A DNA stretch of 31,790 bases from Lachnospiraceae bacterium UBA5895 (GCA_002431915.1 DJEP01000111.1:12584-44373), one strand, 5' to 3'; counted from the first letter of the stretch, positions 1 through 7,451 are shown. The notes: generated by a model not told the origin, from the letters alone. Numbers and translations are program-made.

Positions 1-539
1 TAAAATGCCGGACCGTAGGGCAGATATTTTAAAATACACTGGATCAGTACATCTGTGTTATCACCTTTTAATGCGGATACCGGGACGATCTCCTGGAAAT
101 CCAGTTCCTTGCGGTAAGTATCGATGAATGCCAGAATATCGTCCTTTTTCACGGTGTCTGTCTTGTTAATGACCAGGATCACAGGTGTCTTGGTCTTTTT
201 TAACTGTTCGATAATATGACGTTCTCCGGCACCGATGAAATTCGTGGGCTCCACAAGCCACAGAATCACATCCACGTCATTTAACGTATGCTCCGCCACG
301 TTTACCATATAATCACCCAGTTTGTTTTTCGCCTTGTGGATACCGGGGGTATCTAAGAAAACGATCTGTCCCTCTTCCAGGGTCAGTACAGTCTGGATAC
401 GGTTACGGGTGGTCTGCGGTTTGTTGGATGTGATGGCGATTTTCTGTCCAATCAGTCGGTTCATCAAAGTGGACTTACCTACATTGGGACGTCCGATCAG
501 TGTGGCAAAGCCGGATTTGTATGCCGGATTCTCGTTCAT
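1..539 (-). CDS. era: GTPase Era, N-terminal part (runs off the left edge)
   Basis: Era is a ribosome-associated GTPase that acts in 16S rRNA maturation and 30S assembly. The visible 179 codons carry the G domain in order: the P-loop GRPNVGKS at residues 16-23, the switch motif KPQTTRNRI, DTPG (G3), NKTD (G4) and the SALKG-type G5 motif. The reading frame is open to base 1 and ends inside the typical YLPYGPAF segment, so the C-terminal KH RNA-binding domain lies outside the window. The start is supported by AGGAG eight bases upstream. The gene begins 3 bp after the stop of the DUF4349 lipoprotein gene, so the two are almost certainly co-transcribed. The motif set and the SALKG/YLP sequence distinguish it from Der and other TrmE-Era-like GTPases. 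Confidence 0.95.
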   Translation of the reverse strand, partial: MNENPAYKSGFATLIGRPNVGKSTLMNRLIGQKIAITSNKPQTTRNRIQTVLTLEEGQIVFLDTPGIHKAKNKLGDYMVNVAEHTLNDVDVILWLVEPTNFIGAGERHIIEQLKKTKTPVILVINKTDTVKKDDILAFIDTYRKELDFQEIVPVSALKGDNTDVLIQCILKYLPYGPAF

Positions 540-542
540 TTT

Positions 543-1646
543 CTATTTCTCCTGTTCTTGTGTTTTTGTCTGTTCCGCATTCTCTGTTTTTGCAGTATCC
601 GCTGTATTCTGCAGGGTCTGTTTCATTTTTGCTTCCTCTTCGGCGAATCTTTTCTGTTCCGCCTCACGGATCCGTTTCGTACGCTTTTTGATCTTTTTCA
701 GGATCAGAATGATAATAAGGATCACCACTGCCCAGATCACCAGATAAGGGATATGGATCACGAACCAGATGGCTGCTTCCTTAATGCCTTCGCCGATGCT
801 CTTTAAGCTGTCCATAAATCCCGCAGAGATGCGTTCCCATGTGGTCTCTTCCTCTACCGGTGTGTAGACCTCTACTTCATCAATATAAAGGTATACGGTG
901 CTGTAGTCAACCTGATTGTCATAGCTGCGCAGCTGGGATTCCATGCTCTCTAACTGGTATCTCACATCGGACAGCCGCTGCTCGATGGTGATGATATCTT
1001 CGATACTCTCCGCCTGCTCCAAAAGCTGTAACAGTCTTTCCTGTTCGGTCTTCAAGGCATCTCTGTGACTCTCCAGATCCACATAAGTTAATGTCACATC
1101 CTGTACATTTTCCGTACGGCTGGTCACATTGCCCAAATCCGATACGGTATTTAAGAAATCGTCCAGACGATCCTTCGGGATACGGATGGTCATATTCGCG
1201 TTCCTGGTAGAACGATAGTTATAATAACTACTTCCGTTGTAGGCATCCAGACTTTCTATGTAGCCGCCAAGCTCCGTCACTTTATTCTCTACAGCGGATA
1301 AGAGCTTGTCATATTCTCTGGTCTCCACGTTCATGTCTACGTTTTTGATCAGTTTCCGCTCTGTGGCAGCCGCATTCACCGCGCCTTCTTCTGTCACAGT
1401 AGTATCCGACGTTCCTGCATTCTCCGTGCCATAAGAGTCCGTCCCGAAGCCGCTGCTGTCGCTGTCGTAATAAAATTGCTCCGCGGGAGCTGCTTGCGTC
1501 TCATTGGATACGGCAAAATCCGCATCCTTGAGATCGCTGATGCCGTATTTGCCGCCTGCCGAACTTCCGCAGGCTGACAATGACAATATCATGCCGGCTG
1601 TGAGTAATCCTGTAATGATTCTTGTTTCAAAATTTCGTTTTTTCAT
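543..1646 (-). CDS. DUF4349-family lipoprotein with C-terminal membrane anchor
   Basis: This is a predicted surface lipoprotein of 367 aa. Residues 1-26 form a lipoprotein signal peptide with lipobox LSAC and lipidated Cys26. A low-complexity Ser/Thr/Glu linker follows, then the conserved DUF4349 region from about residue 95 (RKLIKNVDMNVETREYD). Residues about 190-250 are rich in Leu/Glu/Gln and predicted coiled coil. A hydrophobic transmembrane segment lies at about 287-316, followed by a basic and Glu/Gln-rich cytoplasmic tail. The protein is therefore tethered at both ends, and the coiled coil would sit outside the membrane. Its biochemical role is unknown for the family. GGAG lies just before the ATG. 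It is the second gene of the M16 peptidase - DUF4349 - era series. Confidence 0.85.
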   Translation of the reverse strand: MKKRNFETRIITGLLTAGMILSLSACGSSAGGKYGISDLKDADFAVSNETQAAPAEQFYYDSDSSGFGTDSYGTENAGTSDTTVTEEGAVNAAATERKLIKNVDMNVETREYDKLLSAVENKVTELGGYIESLDAYNGSSYYNYRSTRNANMTIRIPKDRLDDFLNTVSDLGNVTSRTENVQDVTLTYVDLESHRDALKTEQERLLQLLEQAESIEDIITIEQRLSDVRYQLESMESQLRSYDNQVDYSTVYLYIDEVEVYTPVEEETTWERISAGFMDSLKSIGEGIKEAAIWFVIHIPYLVIWAVVILIIILILKKIKKRTKRIREAEQKRFAEEEAKMKQTLQNTADTAKTENAEQTKTQEQEK

Positions 1647-1658
1647 AACCCTCTCCGA

Positions 1659-1690
1659 TCTGCGGACGGATCGACTTTTTTTGCCGTCCG
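1659..1690 (-). other. Leader hairpin upstream of the DUF4349 gene
   Basis: GCGGACGG and CCGTCCGT can pair with a single wobble around a T-rich loop. The structure sits 13-44 bp upstream of the DUF4349 start codon, in its presumed 5' leader. On the plus strand it would be upstream of the promoter at 1698-1726. No role is evident; it could stabilise the mRNA or attenuate read-through. Confidence 0.4.
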
Positions 1691-1697
1691 TCTGCTG

Positions 1698-1726
1698 TTG
1701 ACATTTTGTTGTTTCACCCCTATAAA
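1698..1726 (+). promoter_or_regulatory. Near-consensus sigma-A promoter reading antisense to the M16 gene
   Basis: TTGACA (1698-1703), a spacer of exactly 17 bp, and TATAAA (1721-1726) match the vegetative promoter consensus in 11 of 12 positions. It faces rightward, towards the 3' end of the oppositely oriented M16 peptidase gene that ends at 1822. No convincing plus-strand coding region follows. A short frame starting at 1698 overlaps the -35 box and has no ribosome binding site. The match could be chance, but the motif is the best promoter-like sequence in this gap. Confidence 0.5.
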
Positions 1727-1767
1727 CGAAATATTCTCACAGAAGTTCTTTGCTTATTTAACTTTTT

Positions 1768-1820
1768 ACTATTCAGAACCACATTCGCAAAATCGCAGCT
1801 TTCTTTTTGCTCTGAATAGT
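1768..1820. repeat. Inverted repeat abutting the M16 stop codon
   Basis: ACTATTCAGA (1768-1777) and TCTGAATAGT (1811-1820) are perfect 10-bp inverted arms. Inside the loop, GCAAAA and TTTTGC can form a further stem. The right arm ends one base before the M16 stop codon at 1822-1824. Neither strand has a clean T-run after the stem, so it is not a standard intrinsic terminator. It could protect a 3' end or end the antisense transcript from 1698-1726. Confidence 0.55.
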
Positions 1821-1821
1821 T

Positions 1822-4740
1822 TCAAAAAAGATTTTCCACTTTCAGGAATCTCTCCTGCTCTTCCTTCACCTTGGAAGCCGTACCTACCACGCAGAGCAGA
1901 TCTTCCTGCATAAATGCACGGATATGTGCGGACAGTGCCCGGATATCCTCTACGGTAGCGGACAGGAGTTCGTCACGTTCTCTCTGCAATGCGGCATTGT
2001 CCAGTCCCGTCATATAGGCGCTTAGGGAATACAATCCTTTCGCTGCCGGATTCATGGGCACATCCAGATCACTGACCGCACCGATAATATACTGGGTCAT
2101 GGTACGTTCATCCGCAGTAAATTCTGCGATGGCATCCGCTGCCTTTTCATAAATATCAATGGTTCTGCCAAGGTTCGGATCTCTGTAGGAGACAAAATAG
2201 CTGTCACCGGATCTGCCGAAGCTGCACATACAGCCGTAGGCGCCGCCCTTTACACGGACATTGACCCACAGATACTCATACCCCATCATCACCTTCAGTA
2301 CCCGCAGGGCTCCGGTATATTTGAGACCGCTCTTGCGGAAGTTGCCGGCACGGCATACATAGTTGACCTGACCGGAGGTTAAGAACCCTTCGTTCTTCCG
2401 GGAAACTTCCGGGATGTAATGCTCTTTTTCCACAGGTTCTGTATAGAGTGCCGCCTTGAAAGCCTCCACCGGGGCATCCAAAAGTGCCACCGCCTTCTCT
2501 TCGCCCACGAAATCCACCATGAGATTCTTCGGACGGAAGATCATTTTTAATAAAGTCTGTAAGATCTCCACCAGTTCTTCTTTTTTCTCATCAAAATGAG
2601 CTTCTAAGTCTGTGGTCAGACGATAGAACGGAATGCCGGAGATCTCCTCGCTGACAGCTCCGGGAATACTGCCGTAAGACAAGGCTCTTCCGGCTGCCAC
2701 GCTGTGTCCGCCGGAGGTCATCTGCGCCTGCATACGGGACTTGCCTTCCGCCAGGATTTCATAGAGACGCTTGGTATCCGTGAAATCACTGGTCATGACG
2801 ATCTCGCGCATGAGGTCAACAGCTTCTGCAATACGGTCGTAAAACACCTTGGTCTTCAGTTCCAGCGTCAGGGTAAACTGATCTGTATCCTGTAATTTAC
2901 CGTAGACGTTGTTCACCGCAGCCATACCTCCGGTGACCAGATTCATCTCGTTATACAGATCTCCGTAAGCATAATGCTCGGTATTCAGCAGTCCCAGACA
3001 CCCTTTTAAGATACCGATATACGGGAAATATTTTCCGGGGATCTGATCCAGCTTGAAGATCAGACGTAAATAGCCGATGCCGTTGGTAAACAGATCATGA
3101 TATAAAAGTGTGGTATCCCCGATATTCCGTACCTCGTTCACAGGCTGATTTGCCTCTTTTTTCATATCTTCCCGTTTTAACAGAGGGATCTTCTCCAGAT
3201 CCTCCTTCGCGTCCTCGCTCTCCTGGAACGCAGTCAACTTGCGAAAGGTCTCTTTTACTGCTTCCAGTTCTTCCGGGCTCATGGCAGCTTTCACCCGCGC
3301 CAATTTCTTGCGCTGCTTCTGTTCCTGCTCCTCTAAGAGACCTAACTTCGGCTGCAGGATTACCACGCTGCGATGGGTATTGTCCAGCAGATATTTCCGA
3401 ACCAGCCCTTCGAAATATCCGGTCTTAACATCCTTACGAAGTTCAGCGAAAGTATCGTTCGCCTCGATATGAATAAACGGCAGTCTGTCGTCATACAGCC
3501 AGCTGTCCAGTACCTGTAAGCCGTACATCAGCCCCTTGGGATAGGAACCGAAATCCGCCTCTCTGTATTTGAATTCGTAATAATTGATACCGGCAAGCAA
3601 GGCCTTCTCGTCGAAGCCTTTCGTTGCCAGGTTCTGAAGCACTTCCTCCGTCACCTGTAAAAATTCCTGCTCTTTTTCTACGGAAGTGTCCTTCGCCACC
3701 ACACTGAAGTAGGGTTGGCGGATACCGTTCTCATAGATGCTGTAGACGTCCTTGCCCACGCCGCGGTCTACCAGCGCCTGTTTCAAAGGGGCGCCCGGTG
3801 CGGAACACAGGGCATAATCCAGGATCTGGAACGCAATGTAGAGCTTCGGGTCTAAGCTGTCGCCGACGCAGAAGTTCTGGGACAGATAGGTGTTCTCCTC
3901 CTCGTCCTCTCCCTCACCGATGGGACAATCTCTGACAATCCGGTTCGGGGTGGTAAACGCCGCCTCTTCCGTCACTTCGGAGTCCACCTCCAGAGCGTCG
4001 TAGGCAGACAGATAATGTTCGTCAATAAAGGTCAGTTTCTCCGCCATATCCATGTTGCCATAGAGATAGATATAGCTGTTGGAGGGATGATAGAACTTCC
4101 GATGGAAATCCAGGAACTCTTGATAGGTCAGCTCCGTAATCACCTCCGGGTCACCGCCGGACTCACAGCCATAGGTAGTGTGGGGGTACAGAGAGTTCAT
4201 GATCTCCCGCTCCAGCACATCGTCCGGAGAAGAAAATGCTCCCTTCATCTCGTTGTAGACCACACCGTTGACCTTCAGTTCTTCCTCGTCACCTTCCAGT
4301 TCATAATGCCAGCCTTCCTGGCGGAAAATGGATTCGTTTTTATAAATATTCGGATAGAAAACCGCATCCAGATAGACGTGCATCAGATTTTGGAAGTCCT
4401 TGTCATTGCAGCTTGCCACAGGGTACACGGTTTTGTCCGGATAGGTCATGGCATTTAAGAAGGTATTGAGGGATCCCTTTACCAGTTCCACAAAAGGATC
4501 CTTCACCGGGAATTCCTTCGATCCGCAGAGTACGGAGTGTTCCAGAATATGTGCCACGCCGGTGGAGTCCTTCGGAGTGGTACGGAAACCGATGTAAAAT
4601 ACCTTATTATCATCATCGTTGGATACCAGTGCCACTCTGGCTCCGGTCTTTTTGTGACGGCACAGATAAGTTACACTGTTAATGTCCGGGATCTGACGTT
4701 TTTCTATGATCTCGTATGTGGATAAATCTTCTACTCTCAT
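1822..4740 (-). CDS. M16C zinc metallopeptidase (PreP/falcilysin-like insulinase family)
   Basis: A cytosolic inverzincin peptidase of 972 aa, close to the usual size of the presequence-protease (M16C) subfamily. M16C enzymes degrade short unstructured peptides inside a closed chamber. The inverted zinc motif HILEH lies at residues 64-68 (His64, Glu67 base, His68). The distal zinc ligand is Glu164 in VYNEMKGAF. The M16C-associated middle region is followed by the C-terminal half with VRVKGGAYGC and SYRDPNL, which supply substrate-binding residues in the family. No signal peptide is present. AGAGGA precedes the ATG by about 11 bases. The gene lies downstream of a composite palindromic repeat (4776-4916) and upstream of the DUF4349 gene. 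In bacteria the substrate is usually unknown. Confidence 0.9.
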   Translation of the reverse strand: MRVEDLSTYEIIEKRQIPDINSVTYLCRHKKTGARVALVSNDDDNKVFYIGFRTTPKDSTGVAHILEHSVLCGSKEFPVKDPFVELVKGSLNTFLNAMTYPDKTVYPVASCNDKDFQNLMHVYLDAVFYPNIYKNESIFRQEGWHYELEGDEEELKVNGVVYNEMKGAFSSPDDVLEREIMNSLYPHTTYGCESGGDPEVITELTYQEFLDFHRKFYHPSNSYIYLYGNMDMAEKLTFIDEHYLSAYDALEVDSEVTEEAAFTTPNRIVRDCPIGEGEDEEENTYLSQNFCVGDSLDPKLYIAFQILDYALCSAPGAPLKQALVDRGVGKDVYSIYENGIRQPYFSVVAKDTSVEKEQEFLQVTEEVLQNLATKGFDEKALLAGINYYEFKYREADFGSYPKGLMYGLQVLDSWLYDDRLPFIHIEANDTFAELRKDVKTGYFEGLVRKYLLDNTHRSVVILQPKLGLLEEQEQKQRKKLARVKAAMSPEELEAVKETFRKLTAFQESEDAKEDLEKIPLLKREDMKKEANQPVNEVRNIGDTTLLYHDLFTNGIGYLRLIFKLDQIPGKYFPYIGILKGCLGLLNTEHYAYGDLYNEMNLVTGGMAAVNNVYGKLQDTDQFTLTLELKTKVFYDRIAEAVDLMREIVMTSDFTDTKRLYEILAEGKSRMQAQMTSGGHSVAAGRALSYGSIPGAVSEEISGIPFYRLTTDLEAHFDEKKEELVEILQTLLKMIFRPKNLMVDFVGEEKAVALLDAPVEAFKAALYTEPVEKEHYIPEVSRKNEGFLTSGQVNYVCRAGNFRKSGLKYTGALRVLKVMMGYEYLWVNVRVKGGAYGCMCSFGRSGDSYFVSYRDPNLGRTIDIYEKAADAIAEFTADERTMTQYIIGAVSDLDVPMNPAAKGLYSLSAYMTGLDNAALQRERDELLSATVEDIRALSAHIRAFMQEDLLCVVGTASKVKEEQERFLKVENLF

Positions 4741-4775
4741 TTATGATGTGTCCTCTTTTCTAAATCTATCTTAAT

Positions 4776-4916
4776 CGATTTCTTCGCTCTACGAGCTTTC
4801 GAAATCGTAACGACTATTCGTAATCCGGGCTATCGCCCTTCTTACCCATGTTCATTTGCTCCCCTCACAGAAAACCTCCGCTGTCTGCAAGCAGCCGCGC
4901 AGATTTCTGTGGGTGA
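4776..4916. repeat. Composite palindromic repeat, copy 1 (three hairpin modules)
   Basis: Three consecutive structures fill this gap. Module 1 (4776-4807) is stem CGATTTC/GAAATCG around an 18-nt loop holding GCTC-TAC-GAGC. Module 2 (about 4815-4855) is ATTCGTAATCC, a GGGC-TATC-GCCC hairpin, then a CTTACCCATGTTC tail. Module 3 (4864-4912) is a long stem, CTCACAGAAA with TTTCTGTGGG, enclosing CTGCAAGCAG. The same order occurs at 6174-6318 with different arm sequences that still pair. It lies between the small unknown gene and the M16 gene, both minus strand. The family looks like a REP/MITE-type element; I know of no named family for it. Confidence 0.7.
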
Positions 4917-4926
4917 GCTTAGTCTA

Positions 4927-5352
4927 TCAAAATGCTGCAAGAGCCAGTTTGCTCATGGAGATTTCCTGGATGACGACGCCCTTCGCTTCTTTTTCTTCCG
5001 GCGTCATGGCAGTCAGTTCCCGGATGTTCAGTTCCTTCGTGACATAGCGTTTTTTGCCTCTGCCGAAGATCCCCTTTTTCTCCTCGATGATATTAATCTT
5101 CACTCTCGCCTTGATCCGGTCGTAGATCTTCACTAAAAAACTATCCGGCTTCAGATAATACAGATGGGTCTCCAGCGTATCCAGGGGATCCACTTCCTTT
5201 TCCGCTAAAATATAGCGTTCCACAATCAGGCGGAATTTAAACGCCACCTCATCCTGATCCAGGAGCTCCGCAAAGGTGTATTTCGCGCCTATGTAGACCT
5301 TCGCCGTATCCTGTAAGCTGTATTTATAATTCTCATAAACTGTCTTTTGCAT
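4927..5352 (-). CDS. Conserved small protein of unknown function, coupled to the sigma-like gene
   Basis: I do not recognise this 141-aa protein with confidence. It is soluble and mixed in charge, with no signal peptide or membrane segment. A region with LDTLETHLYYL is followed by a basic beta-rich stretch (IYDRIKARVKINI) and a Lys/Gly-rich patch (GIFGRGKKRYVTK). An in-frame TTG at 5370 would give six more residues, but that codon is itself part of the TTGAGGA region that serves as ribosome binding site for the ATG at 5352, so I use the ATG. It overlaps the 3' end of the sigma-like gene by 20 bp, which suggests translational coupling and a linked function. Confidence 0.8.
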   Translation of the reverse strand: MQKTVYENYKYSLQDTAKVYIGAKYTFAELLDQDEVAFKFRLIVERYILAEKEVDPLDTLETHLYYLKPDSFLVKIYDRIKARVKINIIEEKKGIFGRGKKRYVTKELNIRELTAMTPEEKEAKGVVIQEISMSKLALAAF

Positions 5353-6085
5353 TGTTGTCGATATCCTCAATCTTGAAACCGCTCATCCGCACCGCATCCT
5401 CGATCATTTTGCGGGACATGCCGGTCTCCTCCATCAGTTCCTCTATGGTCACCTTGCGCTGCAGTTCCTCCGCCAGTTCTCTCGCCCTGTCTGCCACCTT
5501 GTTAACCTTGTCTTCCACGCGCTTGTCAATTTTGGCGTTATCTGCATGCTCTGCGATATACTCTTCCATGGCATCCATGATCATCTTACCAAGCATTCCC
5601 TCGACCTCATCGGGCTTCTCCAGGCTGCCCAGCATCGTCACGCCGAAGGAAAGTGCCAGGTTGCCTTCGCCTACCAGATCTTCTAACAGCACGCCCTGTC
5701 CGGCATAGAGTTTTGCGATCTCCGCCACATCCGCCAGATACAGCTCGATCAGACGCTGCTGTGCATCCGTCTCGCCTGCCATGGCGGCAATGGAAAATGC
5801 CTGCTTCTCGCCGTCCGTGTAGGTGGGCAGATCTGCCACTTCATCCAGATATTCCTGCAAGTAATCCTTTTCCTCATCCGTCAGGAATTCGTCGGGATCC
5901 ATGGGCCGTCCGATACCGATTTTATGCTTTAACAGATAGTCAAATACCATCTGCAGCTGCTCGCTGCTTAACTCCAGTTCCGCGAAAGCTTCCTTTACCT
6001 GCTCTTCGCTGATGCAGTTGCCCTGCTCCCTGGCGGTCTTGCAGACCTGCTCTAAGGTCTGCGCAAATAAAACTTCTTTGTTCAT
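5333..6085 (-). CDS. Degenerate sigma-70-like protein lacking region 4
   Basis: This 250-aa protein is collinear with a primary sigma factor but incomplete. Residues about 5-58 resemble region 1.1 (EEQVKEAFAELELSSEQLQM...KHKIGIG). Residues about 106-152 match regions 2.1-2.2, with QQRLIELYLADVAEIAKLY and LLEDLVGEGNLAL corresponding to the core-polymerase-binding face. The next stretch (160-190) replaces the aromatic YATWW-type 2.3/2.4 melting and -10 recognition helix with GMLGKMIMDAMEEYI. Residues 197-235 resemble region 3 (RELAEELQRKVTIEELMEETGMS). The protein then ends, with no region 4. It may bind RNA polymerase without normal promoter recognition; that is inference. AAGGAG sits 7 bases from the ATG. 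It is followed by an overlapping small gene. Confidence 0.75.
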   Translation of the reverse strand: MNKEVLFAQTLEQVCKTAREQGNCISEEQVKEAFAELELSSEQLQMVFDYLLKHKIGIGRPMDPDEFLTDEEKDYLQEYLDEVADLPTYTDGEKQAFSIAAMAGETDAQQRLIELYLADVAEIAKLYAGQGVLLEDLVGEGNLALSFGVTMLGSLEKPDEVEGMLGKMIMDAMEEYIAEHADNAKIDKRVEDKVNKVADRARELAEELQRKVTIEELMEETGMSRKMIEDAVRMSGFKIEDIDNNAKDSL

Positions 6086-6092
6086 ATAAGGT

Positions 6093-6098
6093 CTCCTT
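6093..6098 (-). promoter_or_regulatory. Ribosome binding site of the sigma-like gene
   Basis: AAGGAG on the minus strand, 7 bases before the ATG at 6085. It lies immediately outside the repeat-filled gap, so the repeat does not overlap the translation start. Confidence 0.75.
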
Positions 6099-6101
6099 TA
6101 T

Positions 6102-6318
6102 AATAACACACTTTCTCCGCGCTTTGCGCGGCTTTGCCTGCGAGCAGTCACGCCGTCTGCCTCCTGCAATAACACACTTTCTCCGCGCTTTGCGCTCTCG
6201 AAAGTGTACATCCATTCGCAATCCGGACTGTCGTCCTACTTGCTCATGTCTGTTCGATTTGCTAATATCCGTACGGCTTTGCCTGCGAGCAGTCACGCCG
6301 TAACAGATATTGCAAATC
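6102..6318. repeat. Composite palindromic repeat, copy 2, with an extra partial copy
   Basis: The full copy reads: module 1 (6174-6207), stem ACACTTTC/GAAAGTGT around a GCGC-TTT-GCGC loop; module 2 (about 6214-6254), with GGAC-TGTC-GTCC; and module 3 (6256-6318). In module 3, GATTTGC, AATATC and ACGGC pair with GCCGT, GATATT and GCAAATC around a loop reading TTTGCCTGCGAGCAGTCAC. Its right arm ends directly at the rhomboid-like gene's stop codon. To the left, 6102-6156 is a chimera of the module 1 left half joined to a module 3 core. It creates two 28-bp direct repeats: 6102-6129 equals 6168-6195, and 6129-6156 equals 6274-6301. Confidence 0.75.
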
Positions 6319-7179
6319 TTATTTTACATGTTCGTGAGTAAATAAATGATACTGGCAATATTCATAGTTGCCGTTGCATTTGGAGCAGAAACGGAACTCC
6401 AGATTCGGATCATCCTCTTCCGTCCTGCCGCAGATCGCACATTTATGTCTTGTGGCTTTTGCTTTGCCTTCGTTTACTTTCCGTTCAAACTGTGCTCTGC
6501 GATGCATCTGCTTCGGAGAGATACGGCTTCTGTACATTCTGCAAAAATATATTACAAAATTCAATAAAGATGCTATGATTGCAAATCTGGTGAACATGTC
6601 GCCGACGACCACATAATAGAGCATGACTCCGGCATCCAGAATACCCATCCATTTTACCTTCACGGGGATCACGAACATCAACAGCACCTGCATGTTCGGA
6701 TAGGTTGCCGCAAAGGCAAGGAAGATCGACAGGTTGATATAATACGTACTGAAAGCATAAGATCCCTGATAAAAATATGCGGATGCGATTTCCGCAGGCA
6801 GGCTGCCGTACATCAGATATACCATACCCATGCACAGGAAGCTGCCGATGACTGTAAACAGGATTCCCGAGAGAATATAGACATTGTACCGGTAAGTACC
6901 CCAGGTTCGCTCCAGTGTGGTGCCAAGACTATAATAAAAATACAGCATGATCACCGTAAACAGATCGAAACTTTCCGGCGGTACAATCACCCATGTCACC
7001 AGCCGCCAGATCTGTCCATGCAGGATCCGGTAAGGATCCAGTGTCAGATACCCCAGCATATTCACGCCGGCTGCACTTCCTATCAGTTCTATTACATATC
7101 CTGCCACATAACTTAAGATAAGGATCAGTGTCAGATTCGGAATGGCATACTTTCCGAATTTTTTTTCAAATTTACTCAT
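6319..7179 (-). CDS. Rhomboid-like membrane protein with C-terminal zinc-ribbon-like tail, probably not a protease
   Basis: An integral membrane protein of 286 aa with about six hydrophobic segments and rhomboid-superfamily landmarks: GQIWRLVTW with the loop-1 WR pair (58-59), and LERTWGTYRYN (Glu90, Gly94, Arg97). The catalytic features of rhomboid proteases are missing. There is no GxSG in the TM4 equivalent (around TYYINLSIFLAF), and no His in the last transmembrane segment (FAIIASLLNFVIYF). It therefore resembles pseudoproteases such as derlins and TMEM115. A basic linker (217-246) leads to a cytosolic Cys/His cluster, CAIC (247-250), CSKC (265-268), Cys275, His278, His282 and His284, likely binding zinc. 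It has its own promoter at 7236-7264. The ribosome binding site (AGAGAG) is weak. Confidence 0.75.
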   Translation of the reverse strand: MSKFEKKFGKYAIPNLTLILILSYVAGYVIELIGSAAGVNMLGYLTLDPYRILHGQIWRLVTWVIVPPESFDLFTVIMLYFYYSLGTTLERTWGTYRYNVYILSGILFTVIGSFLCMGMVYLMYGSLPAEIASAYFYQGSYAFSTYYINLSIFLAFAATYPNMQVLLMFVIPVKVKWMGILDAGVMLYYVVVGDMFTRFAIIASLLNFVIYFCRMYRSRISPKQMHRRAQFERKVNEGKAKATRHKCAICGRTEEDDPNLEFRFCSKCNGNYEYCQYHLFTHEHVK

Positions 7180-7235
7180 AAATCCGGTTCTCTCTTTCTA
7201 TAGATACATTGATATTTCGTTTTTTCTCTATAGGG

Positions 7236-7264
7236 ATTGTAACATCCGCAGGGAAATAAGTAAA
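7236..7264 (-). promoter_or_regulatory. Promoter of the rhomboid-like gene
   Basis: On the minus strand, TTTACT (7264-7259), a 17-bp spacer and TACAAT (7241-7236) form a good vegetative promoter. The start codon at 7179 would follow a leader of about 50 nt. It is divergent from the activase promoter at 7350-7378. Confidence 0.7.
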
Positions 7265-7349
7265 CCGCACGTTCTCTTTTTTCAGAGTTTCCCGAAATTT
7301 TTAAGTTACTTTTTACAAAACTTTAACAACTTATATCACGCTTTATTCG

Positions 7350-7378
7350 TTGCATTATAGCGCTTTTTGTCGTATAAT
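7350..7378 (+). promoter_or_regulatory. Promoter of the activase-type gene
   Basis: TTGCAT (7350-7355), a 17-bp spacer and TATAAT (7373-7378). Transcription would start near 7385, leaving a leader of about 67 nt before the ATG at 7452. Confidence 0.75.
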
Positions 7379-7435
7379 GAGAATGTTTTGTTGATGAAAA
7401 AATTGCATTAATTAAGTAGTTTTATTTTTTATTTC

Positions 7436-7442
7436 AGGAAGG
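7436..7442 (+). promoter_or_regulatory. Ribosome binding site deciding the activase start
   Basis: AGGAAGG sits 9 bases before the ATG at 7452. The earlier in-frame ATG at 7443 directly abuts the purine tract and leaves no spacing, so 7452 is preferred. Confidence 0.7.
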
Positions 7443-7451
7443 ATGTATCAC

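Noticed and set aside
1698..1913. Plus-strand 71-codon frame starting at TTG
   Set aside because: Its start codon is part of the -35 box and no ribosome binding site precedes it. It mostly overlaps the M16 gene in antisense.
4776..4916. Hairpins in the gap read as intrinsic terminators
   Set aside because: No T-run follows the stems on the minus strand, and the same structures recur elsewhere as a repeat family.
5940..6296. Minus-strand frame of 118 codons running through the repeat gap into the sigma-like gene
   Set aside because: It is built from the palindromic repeats and an out-of-frame part of the sigma-like gene.
6102..6301. 28-bp direct repeats read as a CRISPR array
   Set aside because: Only two copies of each, unequal arrangement, no regular spacers, and the units are parts of a larger palindromic element.
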